Part shown: positions 1 through 8,267 of the stretch, one piece after another
How the letters are laid out: each line of letters starts with the position of its first letter
Numbering within the stretch: position 1 is the stretch's first letter
Source of the DNA: Pseudoalteromonas piscicida
GTDB lineage: Bacteria > Pseudomonadota > Gammaproteobacteria > Enterobacterales > Alteromonadaceae
Assembly (NCBI RefSeq): GCF_002208135.1
Contig: NZ_CP021646.1
Location: 541,501-605,500, forward strand
DNA: 64,000 bases
Reading direction: 5' to 3'
Program-made: the position numbers and the translations under genes
Notes under the pieces: generated by a model
What the model saw: the letters and a program-made list of their open reading frames with translations, nothing else
What the model was told of the DNA's origin: nothing
Database searches by the model: none

Positions 1-33
1 TGGTTGCGGGTTCGAGTCCTGCCGCCCCTGCCA
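1..33 (+). tRNA. 3' end of a tRNA, probably tRNA-Trp (partial)
   Basis: Only the T arm and the 3' acceptor strand are inside the window. The T stem GCGGG/CCTGC encloses a TTCGAGT loop, followed by CGCCCCT, a G discriminator and an encoded CCA at 31-33. The implied 5' acceptor strand AGGGGCG with G73 is that of tRNA-Trp in gammaproteobacteria. The anticodon lies outside the window, so the identity is inferred. Confidence 0.7.
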
Positions 34-97
34 CTTCTTATTTTGCACTTCGCATTTTTTCAAAGTAAACTCCCTTAAAAAATTAAGCTGCTTAGCC

Positions 98-394
98 ATG
101 AATCCGATTTACGCAGATATTCTTGATATTGTACCGCTAAAGCTAAATTCTACATTTGCACATCTTGACCCTAACGCTGTTGTTACTACTGCTGCGAATG
201 AGCTTCAACAAGTAACTTTACCGGCTGTTTTGTTGCAGGACTTTGAATTGGTGATGGGTAGAAAAATTGAGGTTGTCATGGGCAATACGATCGCACTTAA
301 GAATAACCAATTGAGTTTGCCAAGTGTACAACTAAGTACAAGTCAAAAGCGTGAGTTGTGGCAATTAATCTGGAGTCAGCAAGATGCAAGTTAA
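98..394 (+). CDS. holD: DNA polymerase III psi subunit (HolD)
   Basis: The 98-residue product is probably the psi subunit, which joins chi and links the clamp loader to SSB at the replication fork. It is recognised by position, since it overlaps rimI by 11 bases as in Escherichia coli holD-rimI, and by two weak matches. The N-terminal segment around residues 5-18 resembles the clamp-loader-binding end of HolD, and the C-terminal ELWQLIW resembles the ALWQQIC end. It is shorter than E. coli HolD (137 residues). No ATG, GTG or TTG lies in frame between the tRNA and position 98, so the short N-terminus is real. No good Shine-Dalgarno sequence is visible. HolD diverges fast, so the call rests mainly on context. 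Confidence 0.72.
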   Translation: MNPIYADILDIVPLKLNSTFAHLDPNAVVTTAANELQQVTLPAVLLQDFELVMGRKIEVVMGNTIALKNNQLSLPSVQLSTSQKRELWQLIWSQQDAS

Positions 395-830
395 GCAAGG
401 TGGTTTACTGCAGTTTCCACTTAATGAGATTATGCAAGTAGAACAAGCTTGTCATGCTTTTCCTTGGAGTGAGAAAACCATGCAGTCTTGCCTTCACGGT
501 CGTTACTTTAATACGGCTATTGTTGATGGTAATACGCTGGTAGGCTTCTACGTTGCAGAGCGTGCGGGCCCAGACTTAACCTTGATGGATATTTGTATTC
601 GTCCTAATTATCAAGGTAAGGGCTACGCGAAGCCATTAATGGAAGATTTGTTAGCGCAAGCGGAGAGCTTGCAGGCAGAAAATATCTTTCTTGAGGTAAG
701 AGCGTCAAACACTGCGGCAATCGCGTTATATCATCGCTATGGTTTTGTCGAAATGGGCTTGAGAAAAAACTACTACCCGAGCACTCATGGTCGTGAAGAT
801 GCAATGCTCATGGCTTTACCATTAGCCTAA
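384..830 (+). CDS. rimI: Ribosomal protein bS18 alanine N-acetyltransferase RimI
   Basis: This is a GNAT-fold enzyme that transfers acetyl from acetyl-CoA to the N-terminal alanine of ribosomal protein bS18. The 148 residues match the E. coli length. Diagnostic segments are HAFPWSEKTM near residue 25, the acetyl-CoA pyrophosphate loop QGKGYA near residue 77, LEVRASNTAAIALY near 103-116, and NYYPSTHGREDAMLMALP at the C-terminus, all close to E. coli RimI. The start overlaps the end of holD, so the two are probably translationally coupled. The 3' end overlaps the convergent histidine-kinase gene by nine bases. Confidence 0.95.
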   Translation: MQVKQGGLLQFPLNEIMQVEQACHAFPWSEKTMQSCLHGRYFNTAIVDGNTLVGFYVAERAGPDLTLMDICIRPNYQGKGYAKPLMEDLLAQAESLQAENIFLEVRASNTAAIALYHRYGFVEMGLRKNYYPSTHGREDAMLMALPLA

Positions 831-2495
831 GTGACTATTATCCGCTTGATGGTCTATTGATAGGGTATAGCGCATAGCCTCAGTGAGCTTAAGCAAATAG
901 TAATGGCGGTTACTATTTTGTGTTTTTTGCAAACTTGTTTCTAATTCCCCTGCGGCTTCATGAATATTCATAAAGCCAAAGCAACCCGCGCTGCCTTTGA
1001 TACTATGTGCCAGTGCCCTTAAAGATTCCCATTCTTGTGTATCATAAAGTTTTTGCAGCTCAACTAGCTGTGACGGCAGTTTTTCGACGTAATTGCGACT
1101 TATTTGTAAGAACTTTTCGGTGTGTAACAAGGCATCCCACGAAGAGGACTTGTCATTTTGAAGTTCAAGATACTCTAGTAGCAATTTACCTAGTAATTCT
1201 TTATCTATCGGCTTGCCAAGAGTGGCATCGCACCCTGCTTTAACATGGTTGTCTATATCGTGTTTCATCACATTAGCGGTAAGCGCGATGATTGGTCCAT
1301 CATAGGCTGCATGTCTGAGCATTTGTGTCGCTTCTTCACCACCCATGATTGGCATTTGCATATCCATTAAGATCAGTTGATAGTCTTCAACCAGCGCCAT
1401 TTCAACCGCTTCAGCACCGTTATTAGCAATATCAGGAACTATACCCCAGTTAGACAGTAGCAGCCTAATAAGCTCTTGGTTATCGGGGTTGTCTTCCGCA
1501 ACGAGGACCTTGGCATCAAGCTCTTTTACCGCCGCAATATGAGTTTTCTGATTATCTGGCTGTGTAGGTCGTTCAAGCGCGTTTAGCCAAGTGTAAGCGC
1601 GATCTTTGAAGTTACCCGATACTTCAACAGAAAATAAGCTTCCTGTGCCTTGTTGGCTTTGTACGTGTACATCGCCGCCAAGCAATTGTGCAAGATTCTT
1701 TGAAATACAAAGGCCAAGTCCTGTGCCACCGAAGCGCCGAGTTGTTGTTGTGTCAGCTTGCTCAAATGGCTTAAATGCACGCTCTAGCTCATTTTGCGAC
1801 ATGCCAATTCCGGTGTCTTTGATACTAAAGATAAACTTCTCGGATTCTGGCTTAAATTCTACTTTTAAATGAACGCCGCCGTATTCAGTAAATTTCACTG
1901 CATTTGTTGCGATGTTAAGCAAGATTTGCTTTAAGCGAGTAACGTCGGTGTAAAGCTTGTCAGGTAAGGGGAGAATAAACTCTGTGGAAAAGTTCAGTAA
2001 CTTTTCATTTGTCATCGGTTCAATGATGGACTCGATATCATTGATGAGTGGCATAACCATAACCTCAGATTCCTCAACATCGAGTTTCTCCGCCTCGATT
2101 TTCGAAAGATCTAAGATGTTATTGATAAGCTCTAAAAGGTGTTTAGAGTTTCTCAAAATAGTGTCTAGATGTTGCTTTGAGGTTGGAGAATTAGGATGCT
2201 GTATAAGCTGCTCGGTAAACCCCATAATAGCGGTAAGCGGAGTACGGATCTCATGACTCATGTTAGCTAAAAAGCGACTTTTAAGCTGGTTTGCTTGCTC
2301 TGCTTCCACAATGGCAACTTCTAGCTTGCTATTGGTTTCTTCCAGTTCTTTGGTTCTGTCTTCAACTTTCTCTTCCAAGTGCTCTTTGTAATCCTCAAGC
2401 TCGCGCTGAAAGGTACGAATTTGGCCGATCATATGGTTGAAATCTCTGAAAAGAATGCCAACTTCGTCACTGTTATGCTCTGGTAGCGCCACCAT
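822..2495 (-). CDS. Hybrid histidine kinase, C-terminal part (HAMP end-HisKA-HATPase-REC-HPt), split by frameshift
   Basis: This is the catalytic half of a membrane hybrid sensor kinase. In order it holds the end of HAMP, a coiled coil (about residues 30-75), HisKA with phospho-acceptor His in FLANMSHEIRTPL, HATPase_c with N box NIATNAVKF, DTGIGM and FGGTGLGL, a receiver domain with VAEDNPDNQE, phospho-acceptor Asp in LILMDMQMP and a conserved Lys near LGKPID, and an HPt domain with His in AHSIKGSAG. This is the full ArcB/BarA-like phosphorelay layout. The apparent start ATG at 2495 is only the first Met after a frameshift. One extra G in the run at 2528-2531 joins this frame to the upstream half with a normal HAMP sequence. 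It is therefore one gene covering 822-3502. The output regulator is not identifiable from here. Confidence 0.9.
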   Translation of the reverse strand: MVALPEHNSDEVGILFRDFNHMIGQIRTFQRELEDYKEHLEEKVEDRTKELEETNSKLEVAIVEAEQANQLKSRFLANMSHEIRTPLTAIMGFTEQLIQHPNSPTSKQHLDTILRNSKHLLELINNILDLSKIEAEKLDVEESEVMVMPLINDIESIIEPMTNEKLLNFSTEFILPLPDKLYTDVTRLKQILLNIATNAVKFTEYGGVHLKVEFKPESEKFIFSIKDTGIGMSQNELERAFKPFEQADTTTTRRFGGTGLGLCISKNLAQLLGGDVHVQSQQGTGSLFSVEVSGNFKDRAYTWLNALERPTQPDNQKTHIAAVKELDAKVLVAEDNPDNQELIRLLLSNWGIVPDIANNGAEAVEMALVEDYQLILMDMQMPIMGGEEATQMLRHAAYDGPIIALTANVMKHDIDNHVKAGCDATLGKPIDKELLGKLLLEYLELQNDKSSSWDALLHTEKFLQISRNYVEKLPSQLVELQKLYDTQEWESLRALAHSIKGSAGCFGFMNIHEAAGELETSLQKTQNSNRHYYLLKLTEAMRYTLSIDHQADNSHLG

Positions 2496-3502
2496 CAGGT
2501 CGCCATCTCCGACCCGATGGCTCGCTTCCCCAGTAATTCTATGGGGTTGAGCAACAGATTGCGGACCACAATAAAAATCAAAATCGGCAATGTAACGACA
2601 GATAGAATAACGATCAGAGCCGTGATCAGACTAATGGTTTTACCTGAGCGATAAAGTAGTGATTTGGGGATCGTTGAAATATAGAAGTAGCCACCGCTTA
2701 GTTGAGCGCTATAGGTCATCCTTTCTACGTTATCAATACTATGAATAACGGTTGAGTCTAATTGCCCAAGGTCAGCAATATAGCCAATTTCTTCTATTTC
2801 ACTGGCGCTTAAGTAGTGACCAATGAGGTTCGTGTCTGAACTAAATAGCACCTCACCATCAATGCTCACTAATAGGTTTAGCGTATTGTCGTATGGTGCT
2901 TCGAGAATACTGGTACTTAAAAGAGAAGGAGAGACTTGTACGACGATATAACCTTGTTGTCTAGGTTGCTTGAGTTCGTAATCTACGCTGTAGATTTGCT
3001 GGACAAAATACAGCTGAGTACCTGCACTTGAGGCAACCATAAATTGATGTTGGCGCAAGTTACTTTGCATGATTTGTTTGGCGAAAGGGTAGAGGTTTGG
3101 TGCTTCCCCCAAGTTACTGGAATAAAATGCGGAACTTCTGCCATTGGGAGATAAAAGATTGATGCTGATAATATCAGGATACGCTTCACTGTAACTGGCA
3201 AAAACATCCATCAGTGCACCTAAACGCTTGGTTTTTTCCATCCTTTCAAGGTTGGCAGAATTAAGAAAGTCACTAAGTACAGGAGAGGTTGAGAGCAGTT
3301 TTGTTGTGGACTGGTAGATCTCAATATAATTGAACATCTTCTGCTGTTGTTGTTCAACGAAACGACTAACAATGAGTTTGGCTTGTTTTTGCGTTGAGCT
3401 AGTTACGTTCGTGAGTGTAAAGCCGCCAAGAAACAACAAGGGTAGTATCACAAGTGGTGTGATATACCAAAGAAGTCGAATGCTTAACTTGCTTGTTTTC
3501 AT
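2495..3502 (-). CDS. Hybrid histidine kinase, N-terminal sensor part (CACHE-like domain, two TM helices), split by frameshift
   Basis: This is the sensor half of the kinase encoded at 822-2495. An N-terminal TM helix (about residues 9-30) precedes roughly 250 periplasmic residues that look like a double-CACHE ligand-binding domain (YPDIISINLLSPNG, a turn followed by VVVQVSPSLL, and a second sensor lobe). A second TM helix (about 290-315) leads into the first HAMP helix, LLLNPIELLG. The frame then ends in a spurious GSEMAT tail. In the next frame the HAMP sequence continues as EASHRVGDGDLMVALPE. The gene ends head-to-head with nothing on its 5' side: about 180 bases separate it from the TonB-receptor terminator. 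The ligand is unknown. Confidence 0.88.
   Translation of the reverse strand: MKTSKLSIRLLWYITPLVILPLLFLGGFTLTNVTSSTQKQAKLIVSRFVEQQQQKMFNYIEIYQSTTKLLSTSPVLSDFLNSANLERMEKTKRLGALMDVFASYSEAYPDIISINLLSPNGRSSAFYSSNLGEAPNLYPFAKQIMQSNLRQHQFMVASSAGTQLYFVQQIYSVDYELKQPRQQGYIVVQVSPSLLSTSILEAPYDNTLNLLVSIDGEVLFSSDTNLIGHYLSASEIEEIGYIADLGQLDSTVIHSIDNVERMTYSAQLSGGYFYISTIPKSLLYRSGKTISLITALIVILSVVTLPILIFIVVRNLLLNPIELLGKRAIGSEMAT
2528..2531 (-). other. Frameshift site in the hybrid kinase gene (G run one base short)
   Basis: The coding strand reads CTGGGGAAGC. With five G instead of four, the protein reads IELLGEASHRVGDGDLM, a typical HAMP linker, and both halves fuse into one open frame. Confidence 0.85.
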
Positions 3503-3633
3503 GGATGATTAGCTGCCTTGCTACACGAAATGCTTATTACAAAAAAATTAACAAGAGTATTAAATCATAAGCGGGAGAGGTGAATACTCAAGTTTGTCCA
3601 ATTGCGTCGAAAATACGATAAAAGGTGGGGATT

Positions 3634-3660
3634 AAATAAAAAAGCCTCCAAAAAGGAGGC
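3634..3660 (-). terminator. Intrinsic terminator of the TonB-dependent receptor gene
   Basis: On the minus strand a perfect six-base stem GCCTCC/GGAGGC with a T-rich loop is followed by a run of T. It lies 26 bases after the receptor stop codon. Confidence 0.85.
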
Positions 3661-3685
3661 TTACAGGTCGTAATTTTACAGCAGA

Positions 3686-6613
3686 TTAGAAGTTATACTT
3701 CATACCTAGTGATAGACGACGACCTTTAACATCGAAGAATTCACCGTCATCGTATGTATACGGTGTACGAGGCGGCTCTCTATCAAATACGTTATTTATA
3801 CCAACACGTAATTGTAGATCTTCAACCAAGTATGTTTTATACATGAAATCTACAGTAGTGTAGGAAGAAACCGCATTGAAGTTGTTATCTTCAGGTGTCC
3901 ACTCGTTATCTTCAACAGTGCTGTGGCGATAGTTTACTGTTACTACGTATGCGGAATCATCATGCGTGTATAGTGCACTGAAACGACCTTTCCAGCGAGG
4001 TGCGTCATCAGTCTCACCCATGTAGTTACGGAAGTCTTCCGCACGGCCTGTTGAGTTTTGGTTATCTTCAATCAAATAAGTCGCAGTTAGTTTAAGTGCA
4101 AACTCACCGTTTAATGCGTCAAATTTGTATGCAGATTCAAAGTCCATGCCTTTTTTGGTGATTTGTGCTGCGTTAATTGGACGCGAGTAGAAGTTTTCAA
4201 TTTCACCCGTATCTTTGTTACGTACAAAGTTACCACAGAAAGGATTGTCTAAAGAAGAGGCTTCGTAACATAGCTTAATGCTGTCACGACCAAAGTACTC
4301 AATTGCACCGTCGATTTCAAATGACCAGTAATCAACAGTTAGGTCTAGACCTTCAACAAACTCTGGCGTGTAAATCACACCGATAGTGTAGTCATTAGAT
4401 ACTTCGTTCTTTAGCTCTGTATTACCTTGGATGTAACCAGGTAAGCTACCACCAGATAACCACTCATCAGAAGGCATCCAACCAGCAGCTAGGCCAGCAG
4501 CTTGGCAGTTGTTGATGATGTTGTTTCTGTACTTGTAGTCATCGCTTAGCTCAGCGATTGAATCTGCGCGACAAATGTCTGCACGGCCTGAACTGTATGT
4601 CTTAGAGTTAGGAGTAAACAGATCGCCTAGGTTTGGCGCACGTACTGATTTAGAACGGTTTAAACGTACACGTAGTTCGTCAGTTACGCCCCAGTTTAGT
4701 GCTAGTTTCCAAGCATCGTCACCACCTGTTACAGAGTAATCCATGTAGCGGTATGCACCTTCAAAAGTAAGGTCAGTCGCTAGGAACTCATCCATCAGTA
4801 GCGGTACAGAAATCTCAGCTGAGAGTTCTTTAACTTCGATTTCGCCATCCATAGGTAGGCTTGAGTTACCTTTGATAAGACCAAGCTCCATGTTTTCAGA
4901 TGGACGGATCTTAGCAACTTCACGGCGGTGCTCAGCTGTAAACGCTGCACTTACGTAACCTGCTGGTAATTCAAATAATACACCATCAACCGTAGCACCA
5001 AATACTGCTTGGTCGTGTCTTGCAAAACGAGTTGCAGTCGTTGAAATATAACCTAGTTGTTCCTGAGTTGCGCTTGTCGCACCCATTGGATTGAATGGTA
5101 CACAACCTTCACGCGCACCAGTCACGTTACCGTCAGCATCACGGGTAGCACACACAACTTGACCGTTATCATCAACTACTGAATCGATAGCGTATGCTAG
5201 ATTGTTTTTATAAACTTCACCAGTCCACAGCGTGTCTTGTTCGATGCGGCCGAATTGGAAGTATGTGCTGTAGCTCCAGTCATCGTTAATGATGCCTTCA
5301 GCACCAATTGATGAACGGAACACTTCGCGCTCTTGGTTATACTTACGGTCACCCCATAAGTTTTCATTTGCTTGATAAAGTGTTACTGAGTCTAGACCTG
5401 CGTCATCCATCACTTTACCCATGGCATCATTTACAAATGCGCTATCGCGACGGATTGTGTGTGAGAAAAATGCTGGGCTACTTTCAGTCGTTGCTTCTGT
5501 CTTAGAATAAGTCGCATCAAATGTTAGTGCATGTTCATCATTCAGCTCATAAGTACCGTAAAGAGTACCGATCATTCGCTCAAGAGGTGTGCGGAAATAA
5601 TCTTTATAACCGTGTCTGAAGATAGCATCACCAGGGTTTGCTTCGTCGTAAGTGTAACGGCCAGCAGCACGCTTTGAAATTGCTGGGTTAGGATCGTCGA
5701 TTAGACCAAGACCGTAATCGAAAGGACGCATTGTACCGTCTTCATCGAAAGTGAAGTGGTTGTTTTCAAAAGCTTCACGTGTCTTTGTACCTTTCCAAGC
5801 AAAGAAGTCACCACGCTCTGAGTAATAGCCAAGAGCTGTTGGGTGATTAAACTCGATATCAGCAGGAATACCGTCACTACCACTTGTATTTTTAGGGTTA
5901 GAGATAGATCTCATGCCGCGCTTGAAGAAGTCACGGTCTAGTTTCGCGTAGCTTTCATTTTTGGTGTAGTTTAATGATGTAATGAAAGATAGTTTTTCTA
6001 GCTCTTGACCACCTGTAATAGAGAAGAAGTATTCTTCACCACCGCTCTGTTCAGGCTTTACTGTAGATACATCAACTTCTACACCATCGAATGACTTTTT
6101 GGTGATGATGTTTACAACACCAGCTACAGCGTCAGCACCGTATACTGCCGCAGCACCACCCGTTGCGATTTCTACACGCTCAATGATTGAAGTTGGGATG
6201 TTGTTTAAATCTACCGCAGTGTCACCAACAGAGCCAGGCACAAAACGGCGACCATTAACTAGTACTAACGTACGCTCTGAACCCAAACCACGTAGGTCAG
6301 TTGTATTTAAGCCTGATGCATAGATATAGTTAGTTGTATTCTCTGGAGATAGGCCAACTGTTGCTTGAGGCATTTCAGCTAAAAGGTCATTTACGTTTGT
6401 GATGCCCTGGTTTTCAAGCTCCACACCACCAATAACAGTAACTGGAGTAGGTGAAGTTAGGTTCACACGTTTGATTCGAGAACCAGTAACTTGAATACGC
6501 TCTACTGATTTTGCTTCTGTTTGTTCGTTTGCAACAGCTACTGAACTACTTACGGCACCAGCCACTAAGGCAACTTGGATACCTGCGGTAACTAGATTTA
6601 ACTTCTTCAACAT
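3686..6613 (-). CDS. TonB-dependent outer-membrane receptor
   Basis: The 975-residue outer-membrane transporter would take up a substrate using proton-motive force delivered by TonB. A signal peptide ends near AVANEQ (about residue 29). A TonB-box-like segment (VERIQVTGSR, 37-46) precedes a plug domain with PTPVTVIGG, DLLAEMPQ, LRGLGSERTLVLVNGRR and GGAAAVYGADAVAGVVNIITKK. A long 22-strand barrel follows and ends in KYNF with the usual terminal aromatic residue. The plug style (VNGRRFVPG, YGADAVAGVVN) is that of the large receptor group common in Alteromonadales, where carbohydrate or peptide substrates are frequent. No neighbouring catabolic genes suggest the substrate. The 5' region is long and AT-rich, which suits regulated expression. 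Confidence 0.95.
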   Translation of the reverse strand: MLKKLNLVTAGIQVALVAGAVSSSVAVANEQTEAKSVERIQVTGSRIKRVNLTSPTPVTVIGGVELENQGITNVNDLLAEMPQATVGLSPENTTNYIYASGLNTTDLRGLGSERTLVLVNGRRFVPGSVGDTAVDLNNIPTSIIERVEIATGGAAAVYGADAVAGVVNIITKKSFDGVEVDVSTVKPEQSGGEEYFFSITGGQELEKLSFITSLNYTKNESYAKLDRDFFKRGMRSISNPKNTSGSDGIPADIEFNHPTALGYYSERGDFFAWKGTKTREAFENNHFTFDEDGTMRPFDYGLGLIDDPNPAISKRAAGRYTYDEANPGDAIFRHGYKDYFRTPLERMIGTLYGTYELNDEHALTFDATYSKTEATTESSPAFFSHTIRRDSAFVNDAMGKVMDDAGLDSVTLYQANENLWGDRKYNQEREVFRSSIGAEGIINDDWSYSTYFQFGRIEQDTLWTGEVYKNNLAYAIDSVVDDNGQVVCATRDADGNVTGAREGCVPFNPMGATSATQEQLGYISTTATRFARHDQAVFGATVDGVLFELPAGYVSAAFTAEHRREVAKIRPSENMELGLIKGNSSLPMDGEIEVKELSAEISVPLLMDEFLATDLTFEGAYRYMDYSVTGGDDAWKLALNWGVTDELRVRLNRSKSVRAPNLGDLFTPNSKTYSSGRADICRADSIAELSDDYKYRNNIINNCQAAGLAAGWMPSDEWLSGGSLPGYIQGNTELKNEVSNDYTIGVIYTPEFVEGLDLTVDYWSFEIDGAIEYFGRDSIKLCYEASSLDNPFCGNFVRNKDTGEIENFYSRPINAAQITKKGMDFESAYKFDALNGEFALKLTATYLIEDNQNSTGRAEDFRNYMGETDDAPRWKGRFSALYTHDDSAYVVTVNYRHSTVEDNEWTPEDNNFNAVSSYTTVDFMYKTYLVEDLQLRVGINNVFDREPPRTPYTYDDGEFFDVKGRRLSLGMKYNF

Positions 6614-7037
6614 TTTGACCCTTATTTACTTTGTTTATAACGACGGTCAACTCTTTCCATACTTTGAAAGGTGATATATCGCAATATAGGTGCCGTGTTT
6701 TTATCATAAACAATTGTTAAATATAGCTTTTGTTTAAATGTGTATGATGTTTATAAAAGGTGTAATGTGTGATTTTGTTGTTCTCGATTTTATTTTTCCA
6801 TTGTAAATCAGGTGGTTGGCGTATTGCTTTGTGTCATCTTTTGTTTACGGTTAGTGAGCGTTTACAAATGCTGTTATTGTTTTGAAAACAATAAATTCAA
6901 ATTTGATAGAAGTGGTATAAGTTTTAGCGGTAATTTTGAGCGTTTTTGTAGCTGGATTTGTAACTTTTATGTGGTATTTGCTGTGCTAAAAATGAGCGTT
7001 TGGTATTCTGGTGGTCATTTTTGTTGGAACTTTTATA
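6614..7037. other. AT-rich intergenic region upstream of the TonB receptor gene
   Basis: About 420 bases lie between the receptor start and the cca terminator region. The part next to the receptor holds its promoter and leader. A 76-codon open frame on the plus strand (6812-7042) is present, but its cysteine- and phenylalanine-rich translation has no family look. No tRNA or repeat is visible. A plus-strand terminator at 7038-7065 raises the possibility of a small untranslated RNA. Confidence 0.4.
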
Positions 7038-7065
7038 GATAGGCTGAAAATCAACCTATCTTTTT
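7038..7065 (+). terminator. Stem-loop with plus-strand U-tract between the TonB receptor leader and cca
   Basis: The stem GATAGG/CCTATC has an 11-base loop and is followed by TTTTT on the plus strand. On the minus strand, where cca ends, the tail after the stem is TATAAAAG, a poor terminator. The geometry therefore favours a plus-strand transcript, although it could act weakly for cca as well. Confidence 0.55.
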
Positions 7066-7076
7066 ATATGAAATGG

Positions 7077-8177
7077 CTATTTTTGTATAGCTTTTAAGCG
7101 CCTGAGATTGAGCTGCTCTTGAATAGCCTTTCCCTGATAGCCCTCTGCAATGATCTCTTGTACGTCTATGTTGCGAGTTGCTAAAAAGTTCTGCGTAAGT
7201 TTGTCACAAAGCGCGCGGAAATTATCACTTACCTTGCTACAAATATAACAAAAACGCTCTAGTTTCTCTGGTCTGCGCCATACGTCAATATTTTGTAATA
7301 TGATAAGCCAATCATCCGACGTTTTATTTTCCTTGCTCAATAAATCAAGATTTGTGATGAGCTCTTTGCTGCTTTCTATGTAAACATTCGGCACTTTGAA
7401 TTGTTTTGCTTGCTCCAACTGAATCAAGCAAGTACCTGAAAAGTAACAGGCAAGGCTGAATTGTGCTAAGCCATCGAACGCATCGTTCTTTTCAAGTCTA
7501 GAGAGTGCATTTTGGAATTTGTCATAGATTGCTTGATCCCATTTGGGGAGGTATGGAGTAACGGCATCAAGTGCGTCAAGCCTCCAAACGGTATGTAGAA
7601 AGTGTCCTAAACCTTTATCTTGGATCGTCTTTTCTATTTCTAGCCAAATACGCTCTTTGGTTAAGGTTTGTAATTCACCGTTAGCAACCATGGTTTGCAT
7701 CAGGTGCCAAGTTTCAGTTGCAATGGTGAAGTTGTATTCTTTATAGCGAGCCGCAAACCGAGCTACTCGTAATACTCTAAGTGGATCTTCACTAAAAGCG
7801 CTACTTACGTGACGTAATACGCGGCTTTCTATATCTTTCTTGCCGCCGTATGGGTCGATAAGGGAACCATCATCATCTTTGGCGATAGCGTTGACAGTGA
7901 GATCTCGGCGCAGCAAATCCTCTTCCAGTGTGATTTCAGGGCCGAAGTCACAAATAAATCCGGTATATCCTTGACCACTTTTACGCTCAGTGCGTGCAAG
8001 TGCGTGCTCATCTTTGGTGGTTGGATGTAAAAACACAGGAAAATCATTACCAACTTGCTGATACCCCAACTTGATCATTTGTTCGAGTGTGCTGCCAACG
8101 ACCACATAATCTCTTTCTTTTATTGGGCGCCCTAGCAGTTCGTCTCTAACTGCACCGCCGACGAGGTAGATTTTCAT
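7077..8177 (-). CDS. cca: CCA tRNA nucleotidyltransferase
   Basis: This class II nucleotidyltransferase adds or repairs the 3' CCA of tRNAs from CTP and ATP without a nucleic-acid template. The N-terminus MKIYLVGGAVRDELLG and the following segments (GYQQVGNDFPVFLHP, ALARTERKSGQGYTGF, RRDLTVNAIA, IDPYGGKKDI, SEDPLRVLRVARFAARY) track E. coli Cca closely. The product has 366 residues against 412 in E. coli and lacks the C-terminal HD phosphohydrolase domain, a form seen in many marine relatives. The catalytic metal motif reads E21-R-D23 rather than D21-R-D23, an acidic and conservative change. The start ATG is fixed by the conserved N-terminus. Confidence 0.95.
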   Translation of the reverse strand: MKIYLVGGAVRDELLGRPIKERDYVVVGSTLEQMIKLGYQQVGNDFPVFLHPTTKDEHALARTERKSGQGYTGFICDFGPEITLEEDLLRRDLTVNAIAKDDDGSLIDPYGGKKDIESRVLRHVSSAFSEDPLRVLRVARFAARYKEYNFTIATETWHLMQTMVANGELQTLTKERIWLEIEKTIQDKGLGHFLHTVWRLDALDAVTPYLPKWDQAIYDKFQNALSRLEKNDAFDGLAQFSLACYFSGTCLIQLEQAKQFKVPNVYIESSKELITNLDLLSKENKTSDDWLIILQNIDVWRRPEKLERFCYICSKVSDNFRALCDKLTQNFLATRNIDVQEIIAEGYQGKAIQEQLNLRRLKAIQK

Positions 8178-8267
8178 TTTCTATGTTCCATTTTCTGCGA
8201 TTCGAGGTTTTATCTTGAACCGGATTTTGCCATTATAGATCGCATCATAACAATAAAGAGACAAGTC

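Noticed and set aside
2495..2531. Programmed ribosomal frameshift in the kinase gene
   Set aside because: No classic slippery heptamer or stem is clear, and three other genes show the same G-run loss, so error or mutation is more likely.
6812..7042. Plus-strand open frame of 76 codons as a protein gene
   Set aside because: Rich in Cys, Phe and Val with no family resemblance, no good ribosome site, and its stop lies inside a terminator stem. Kept only as a possible untranslated RNA.
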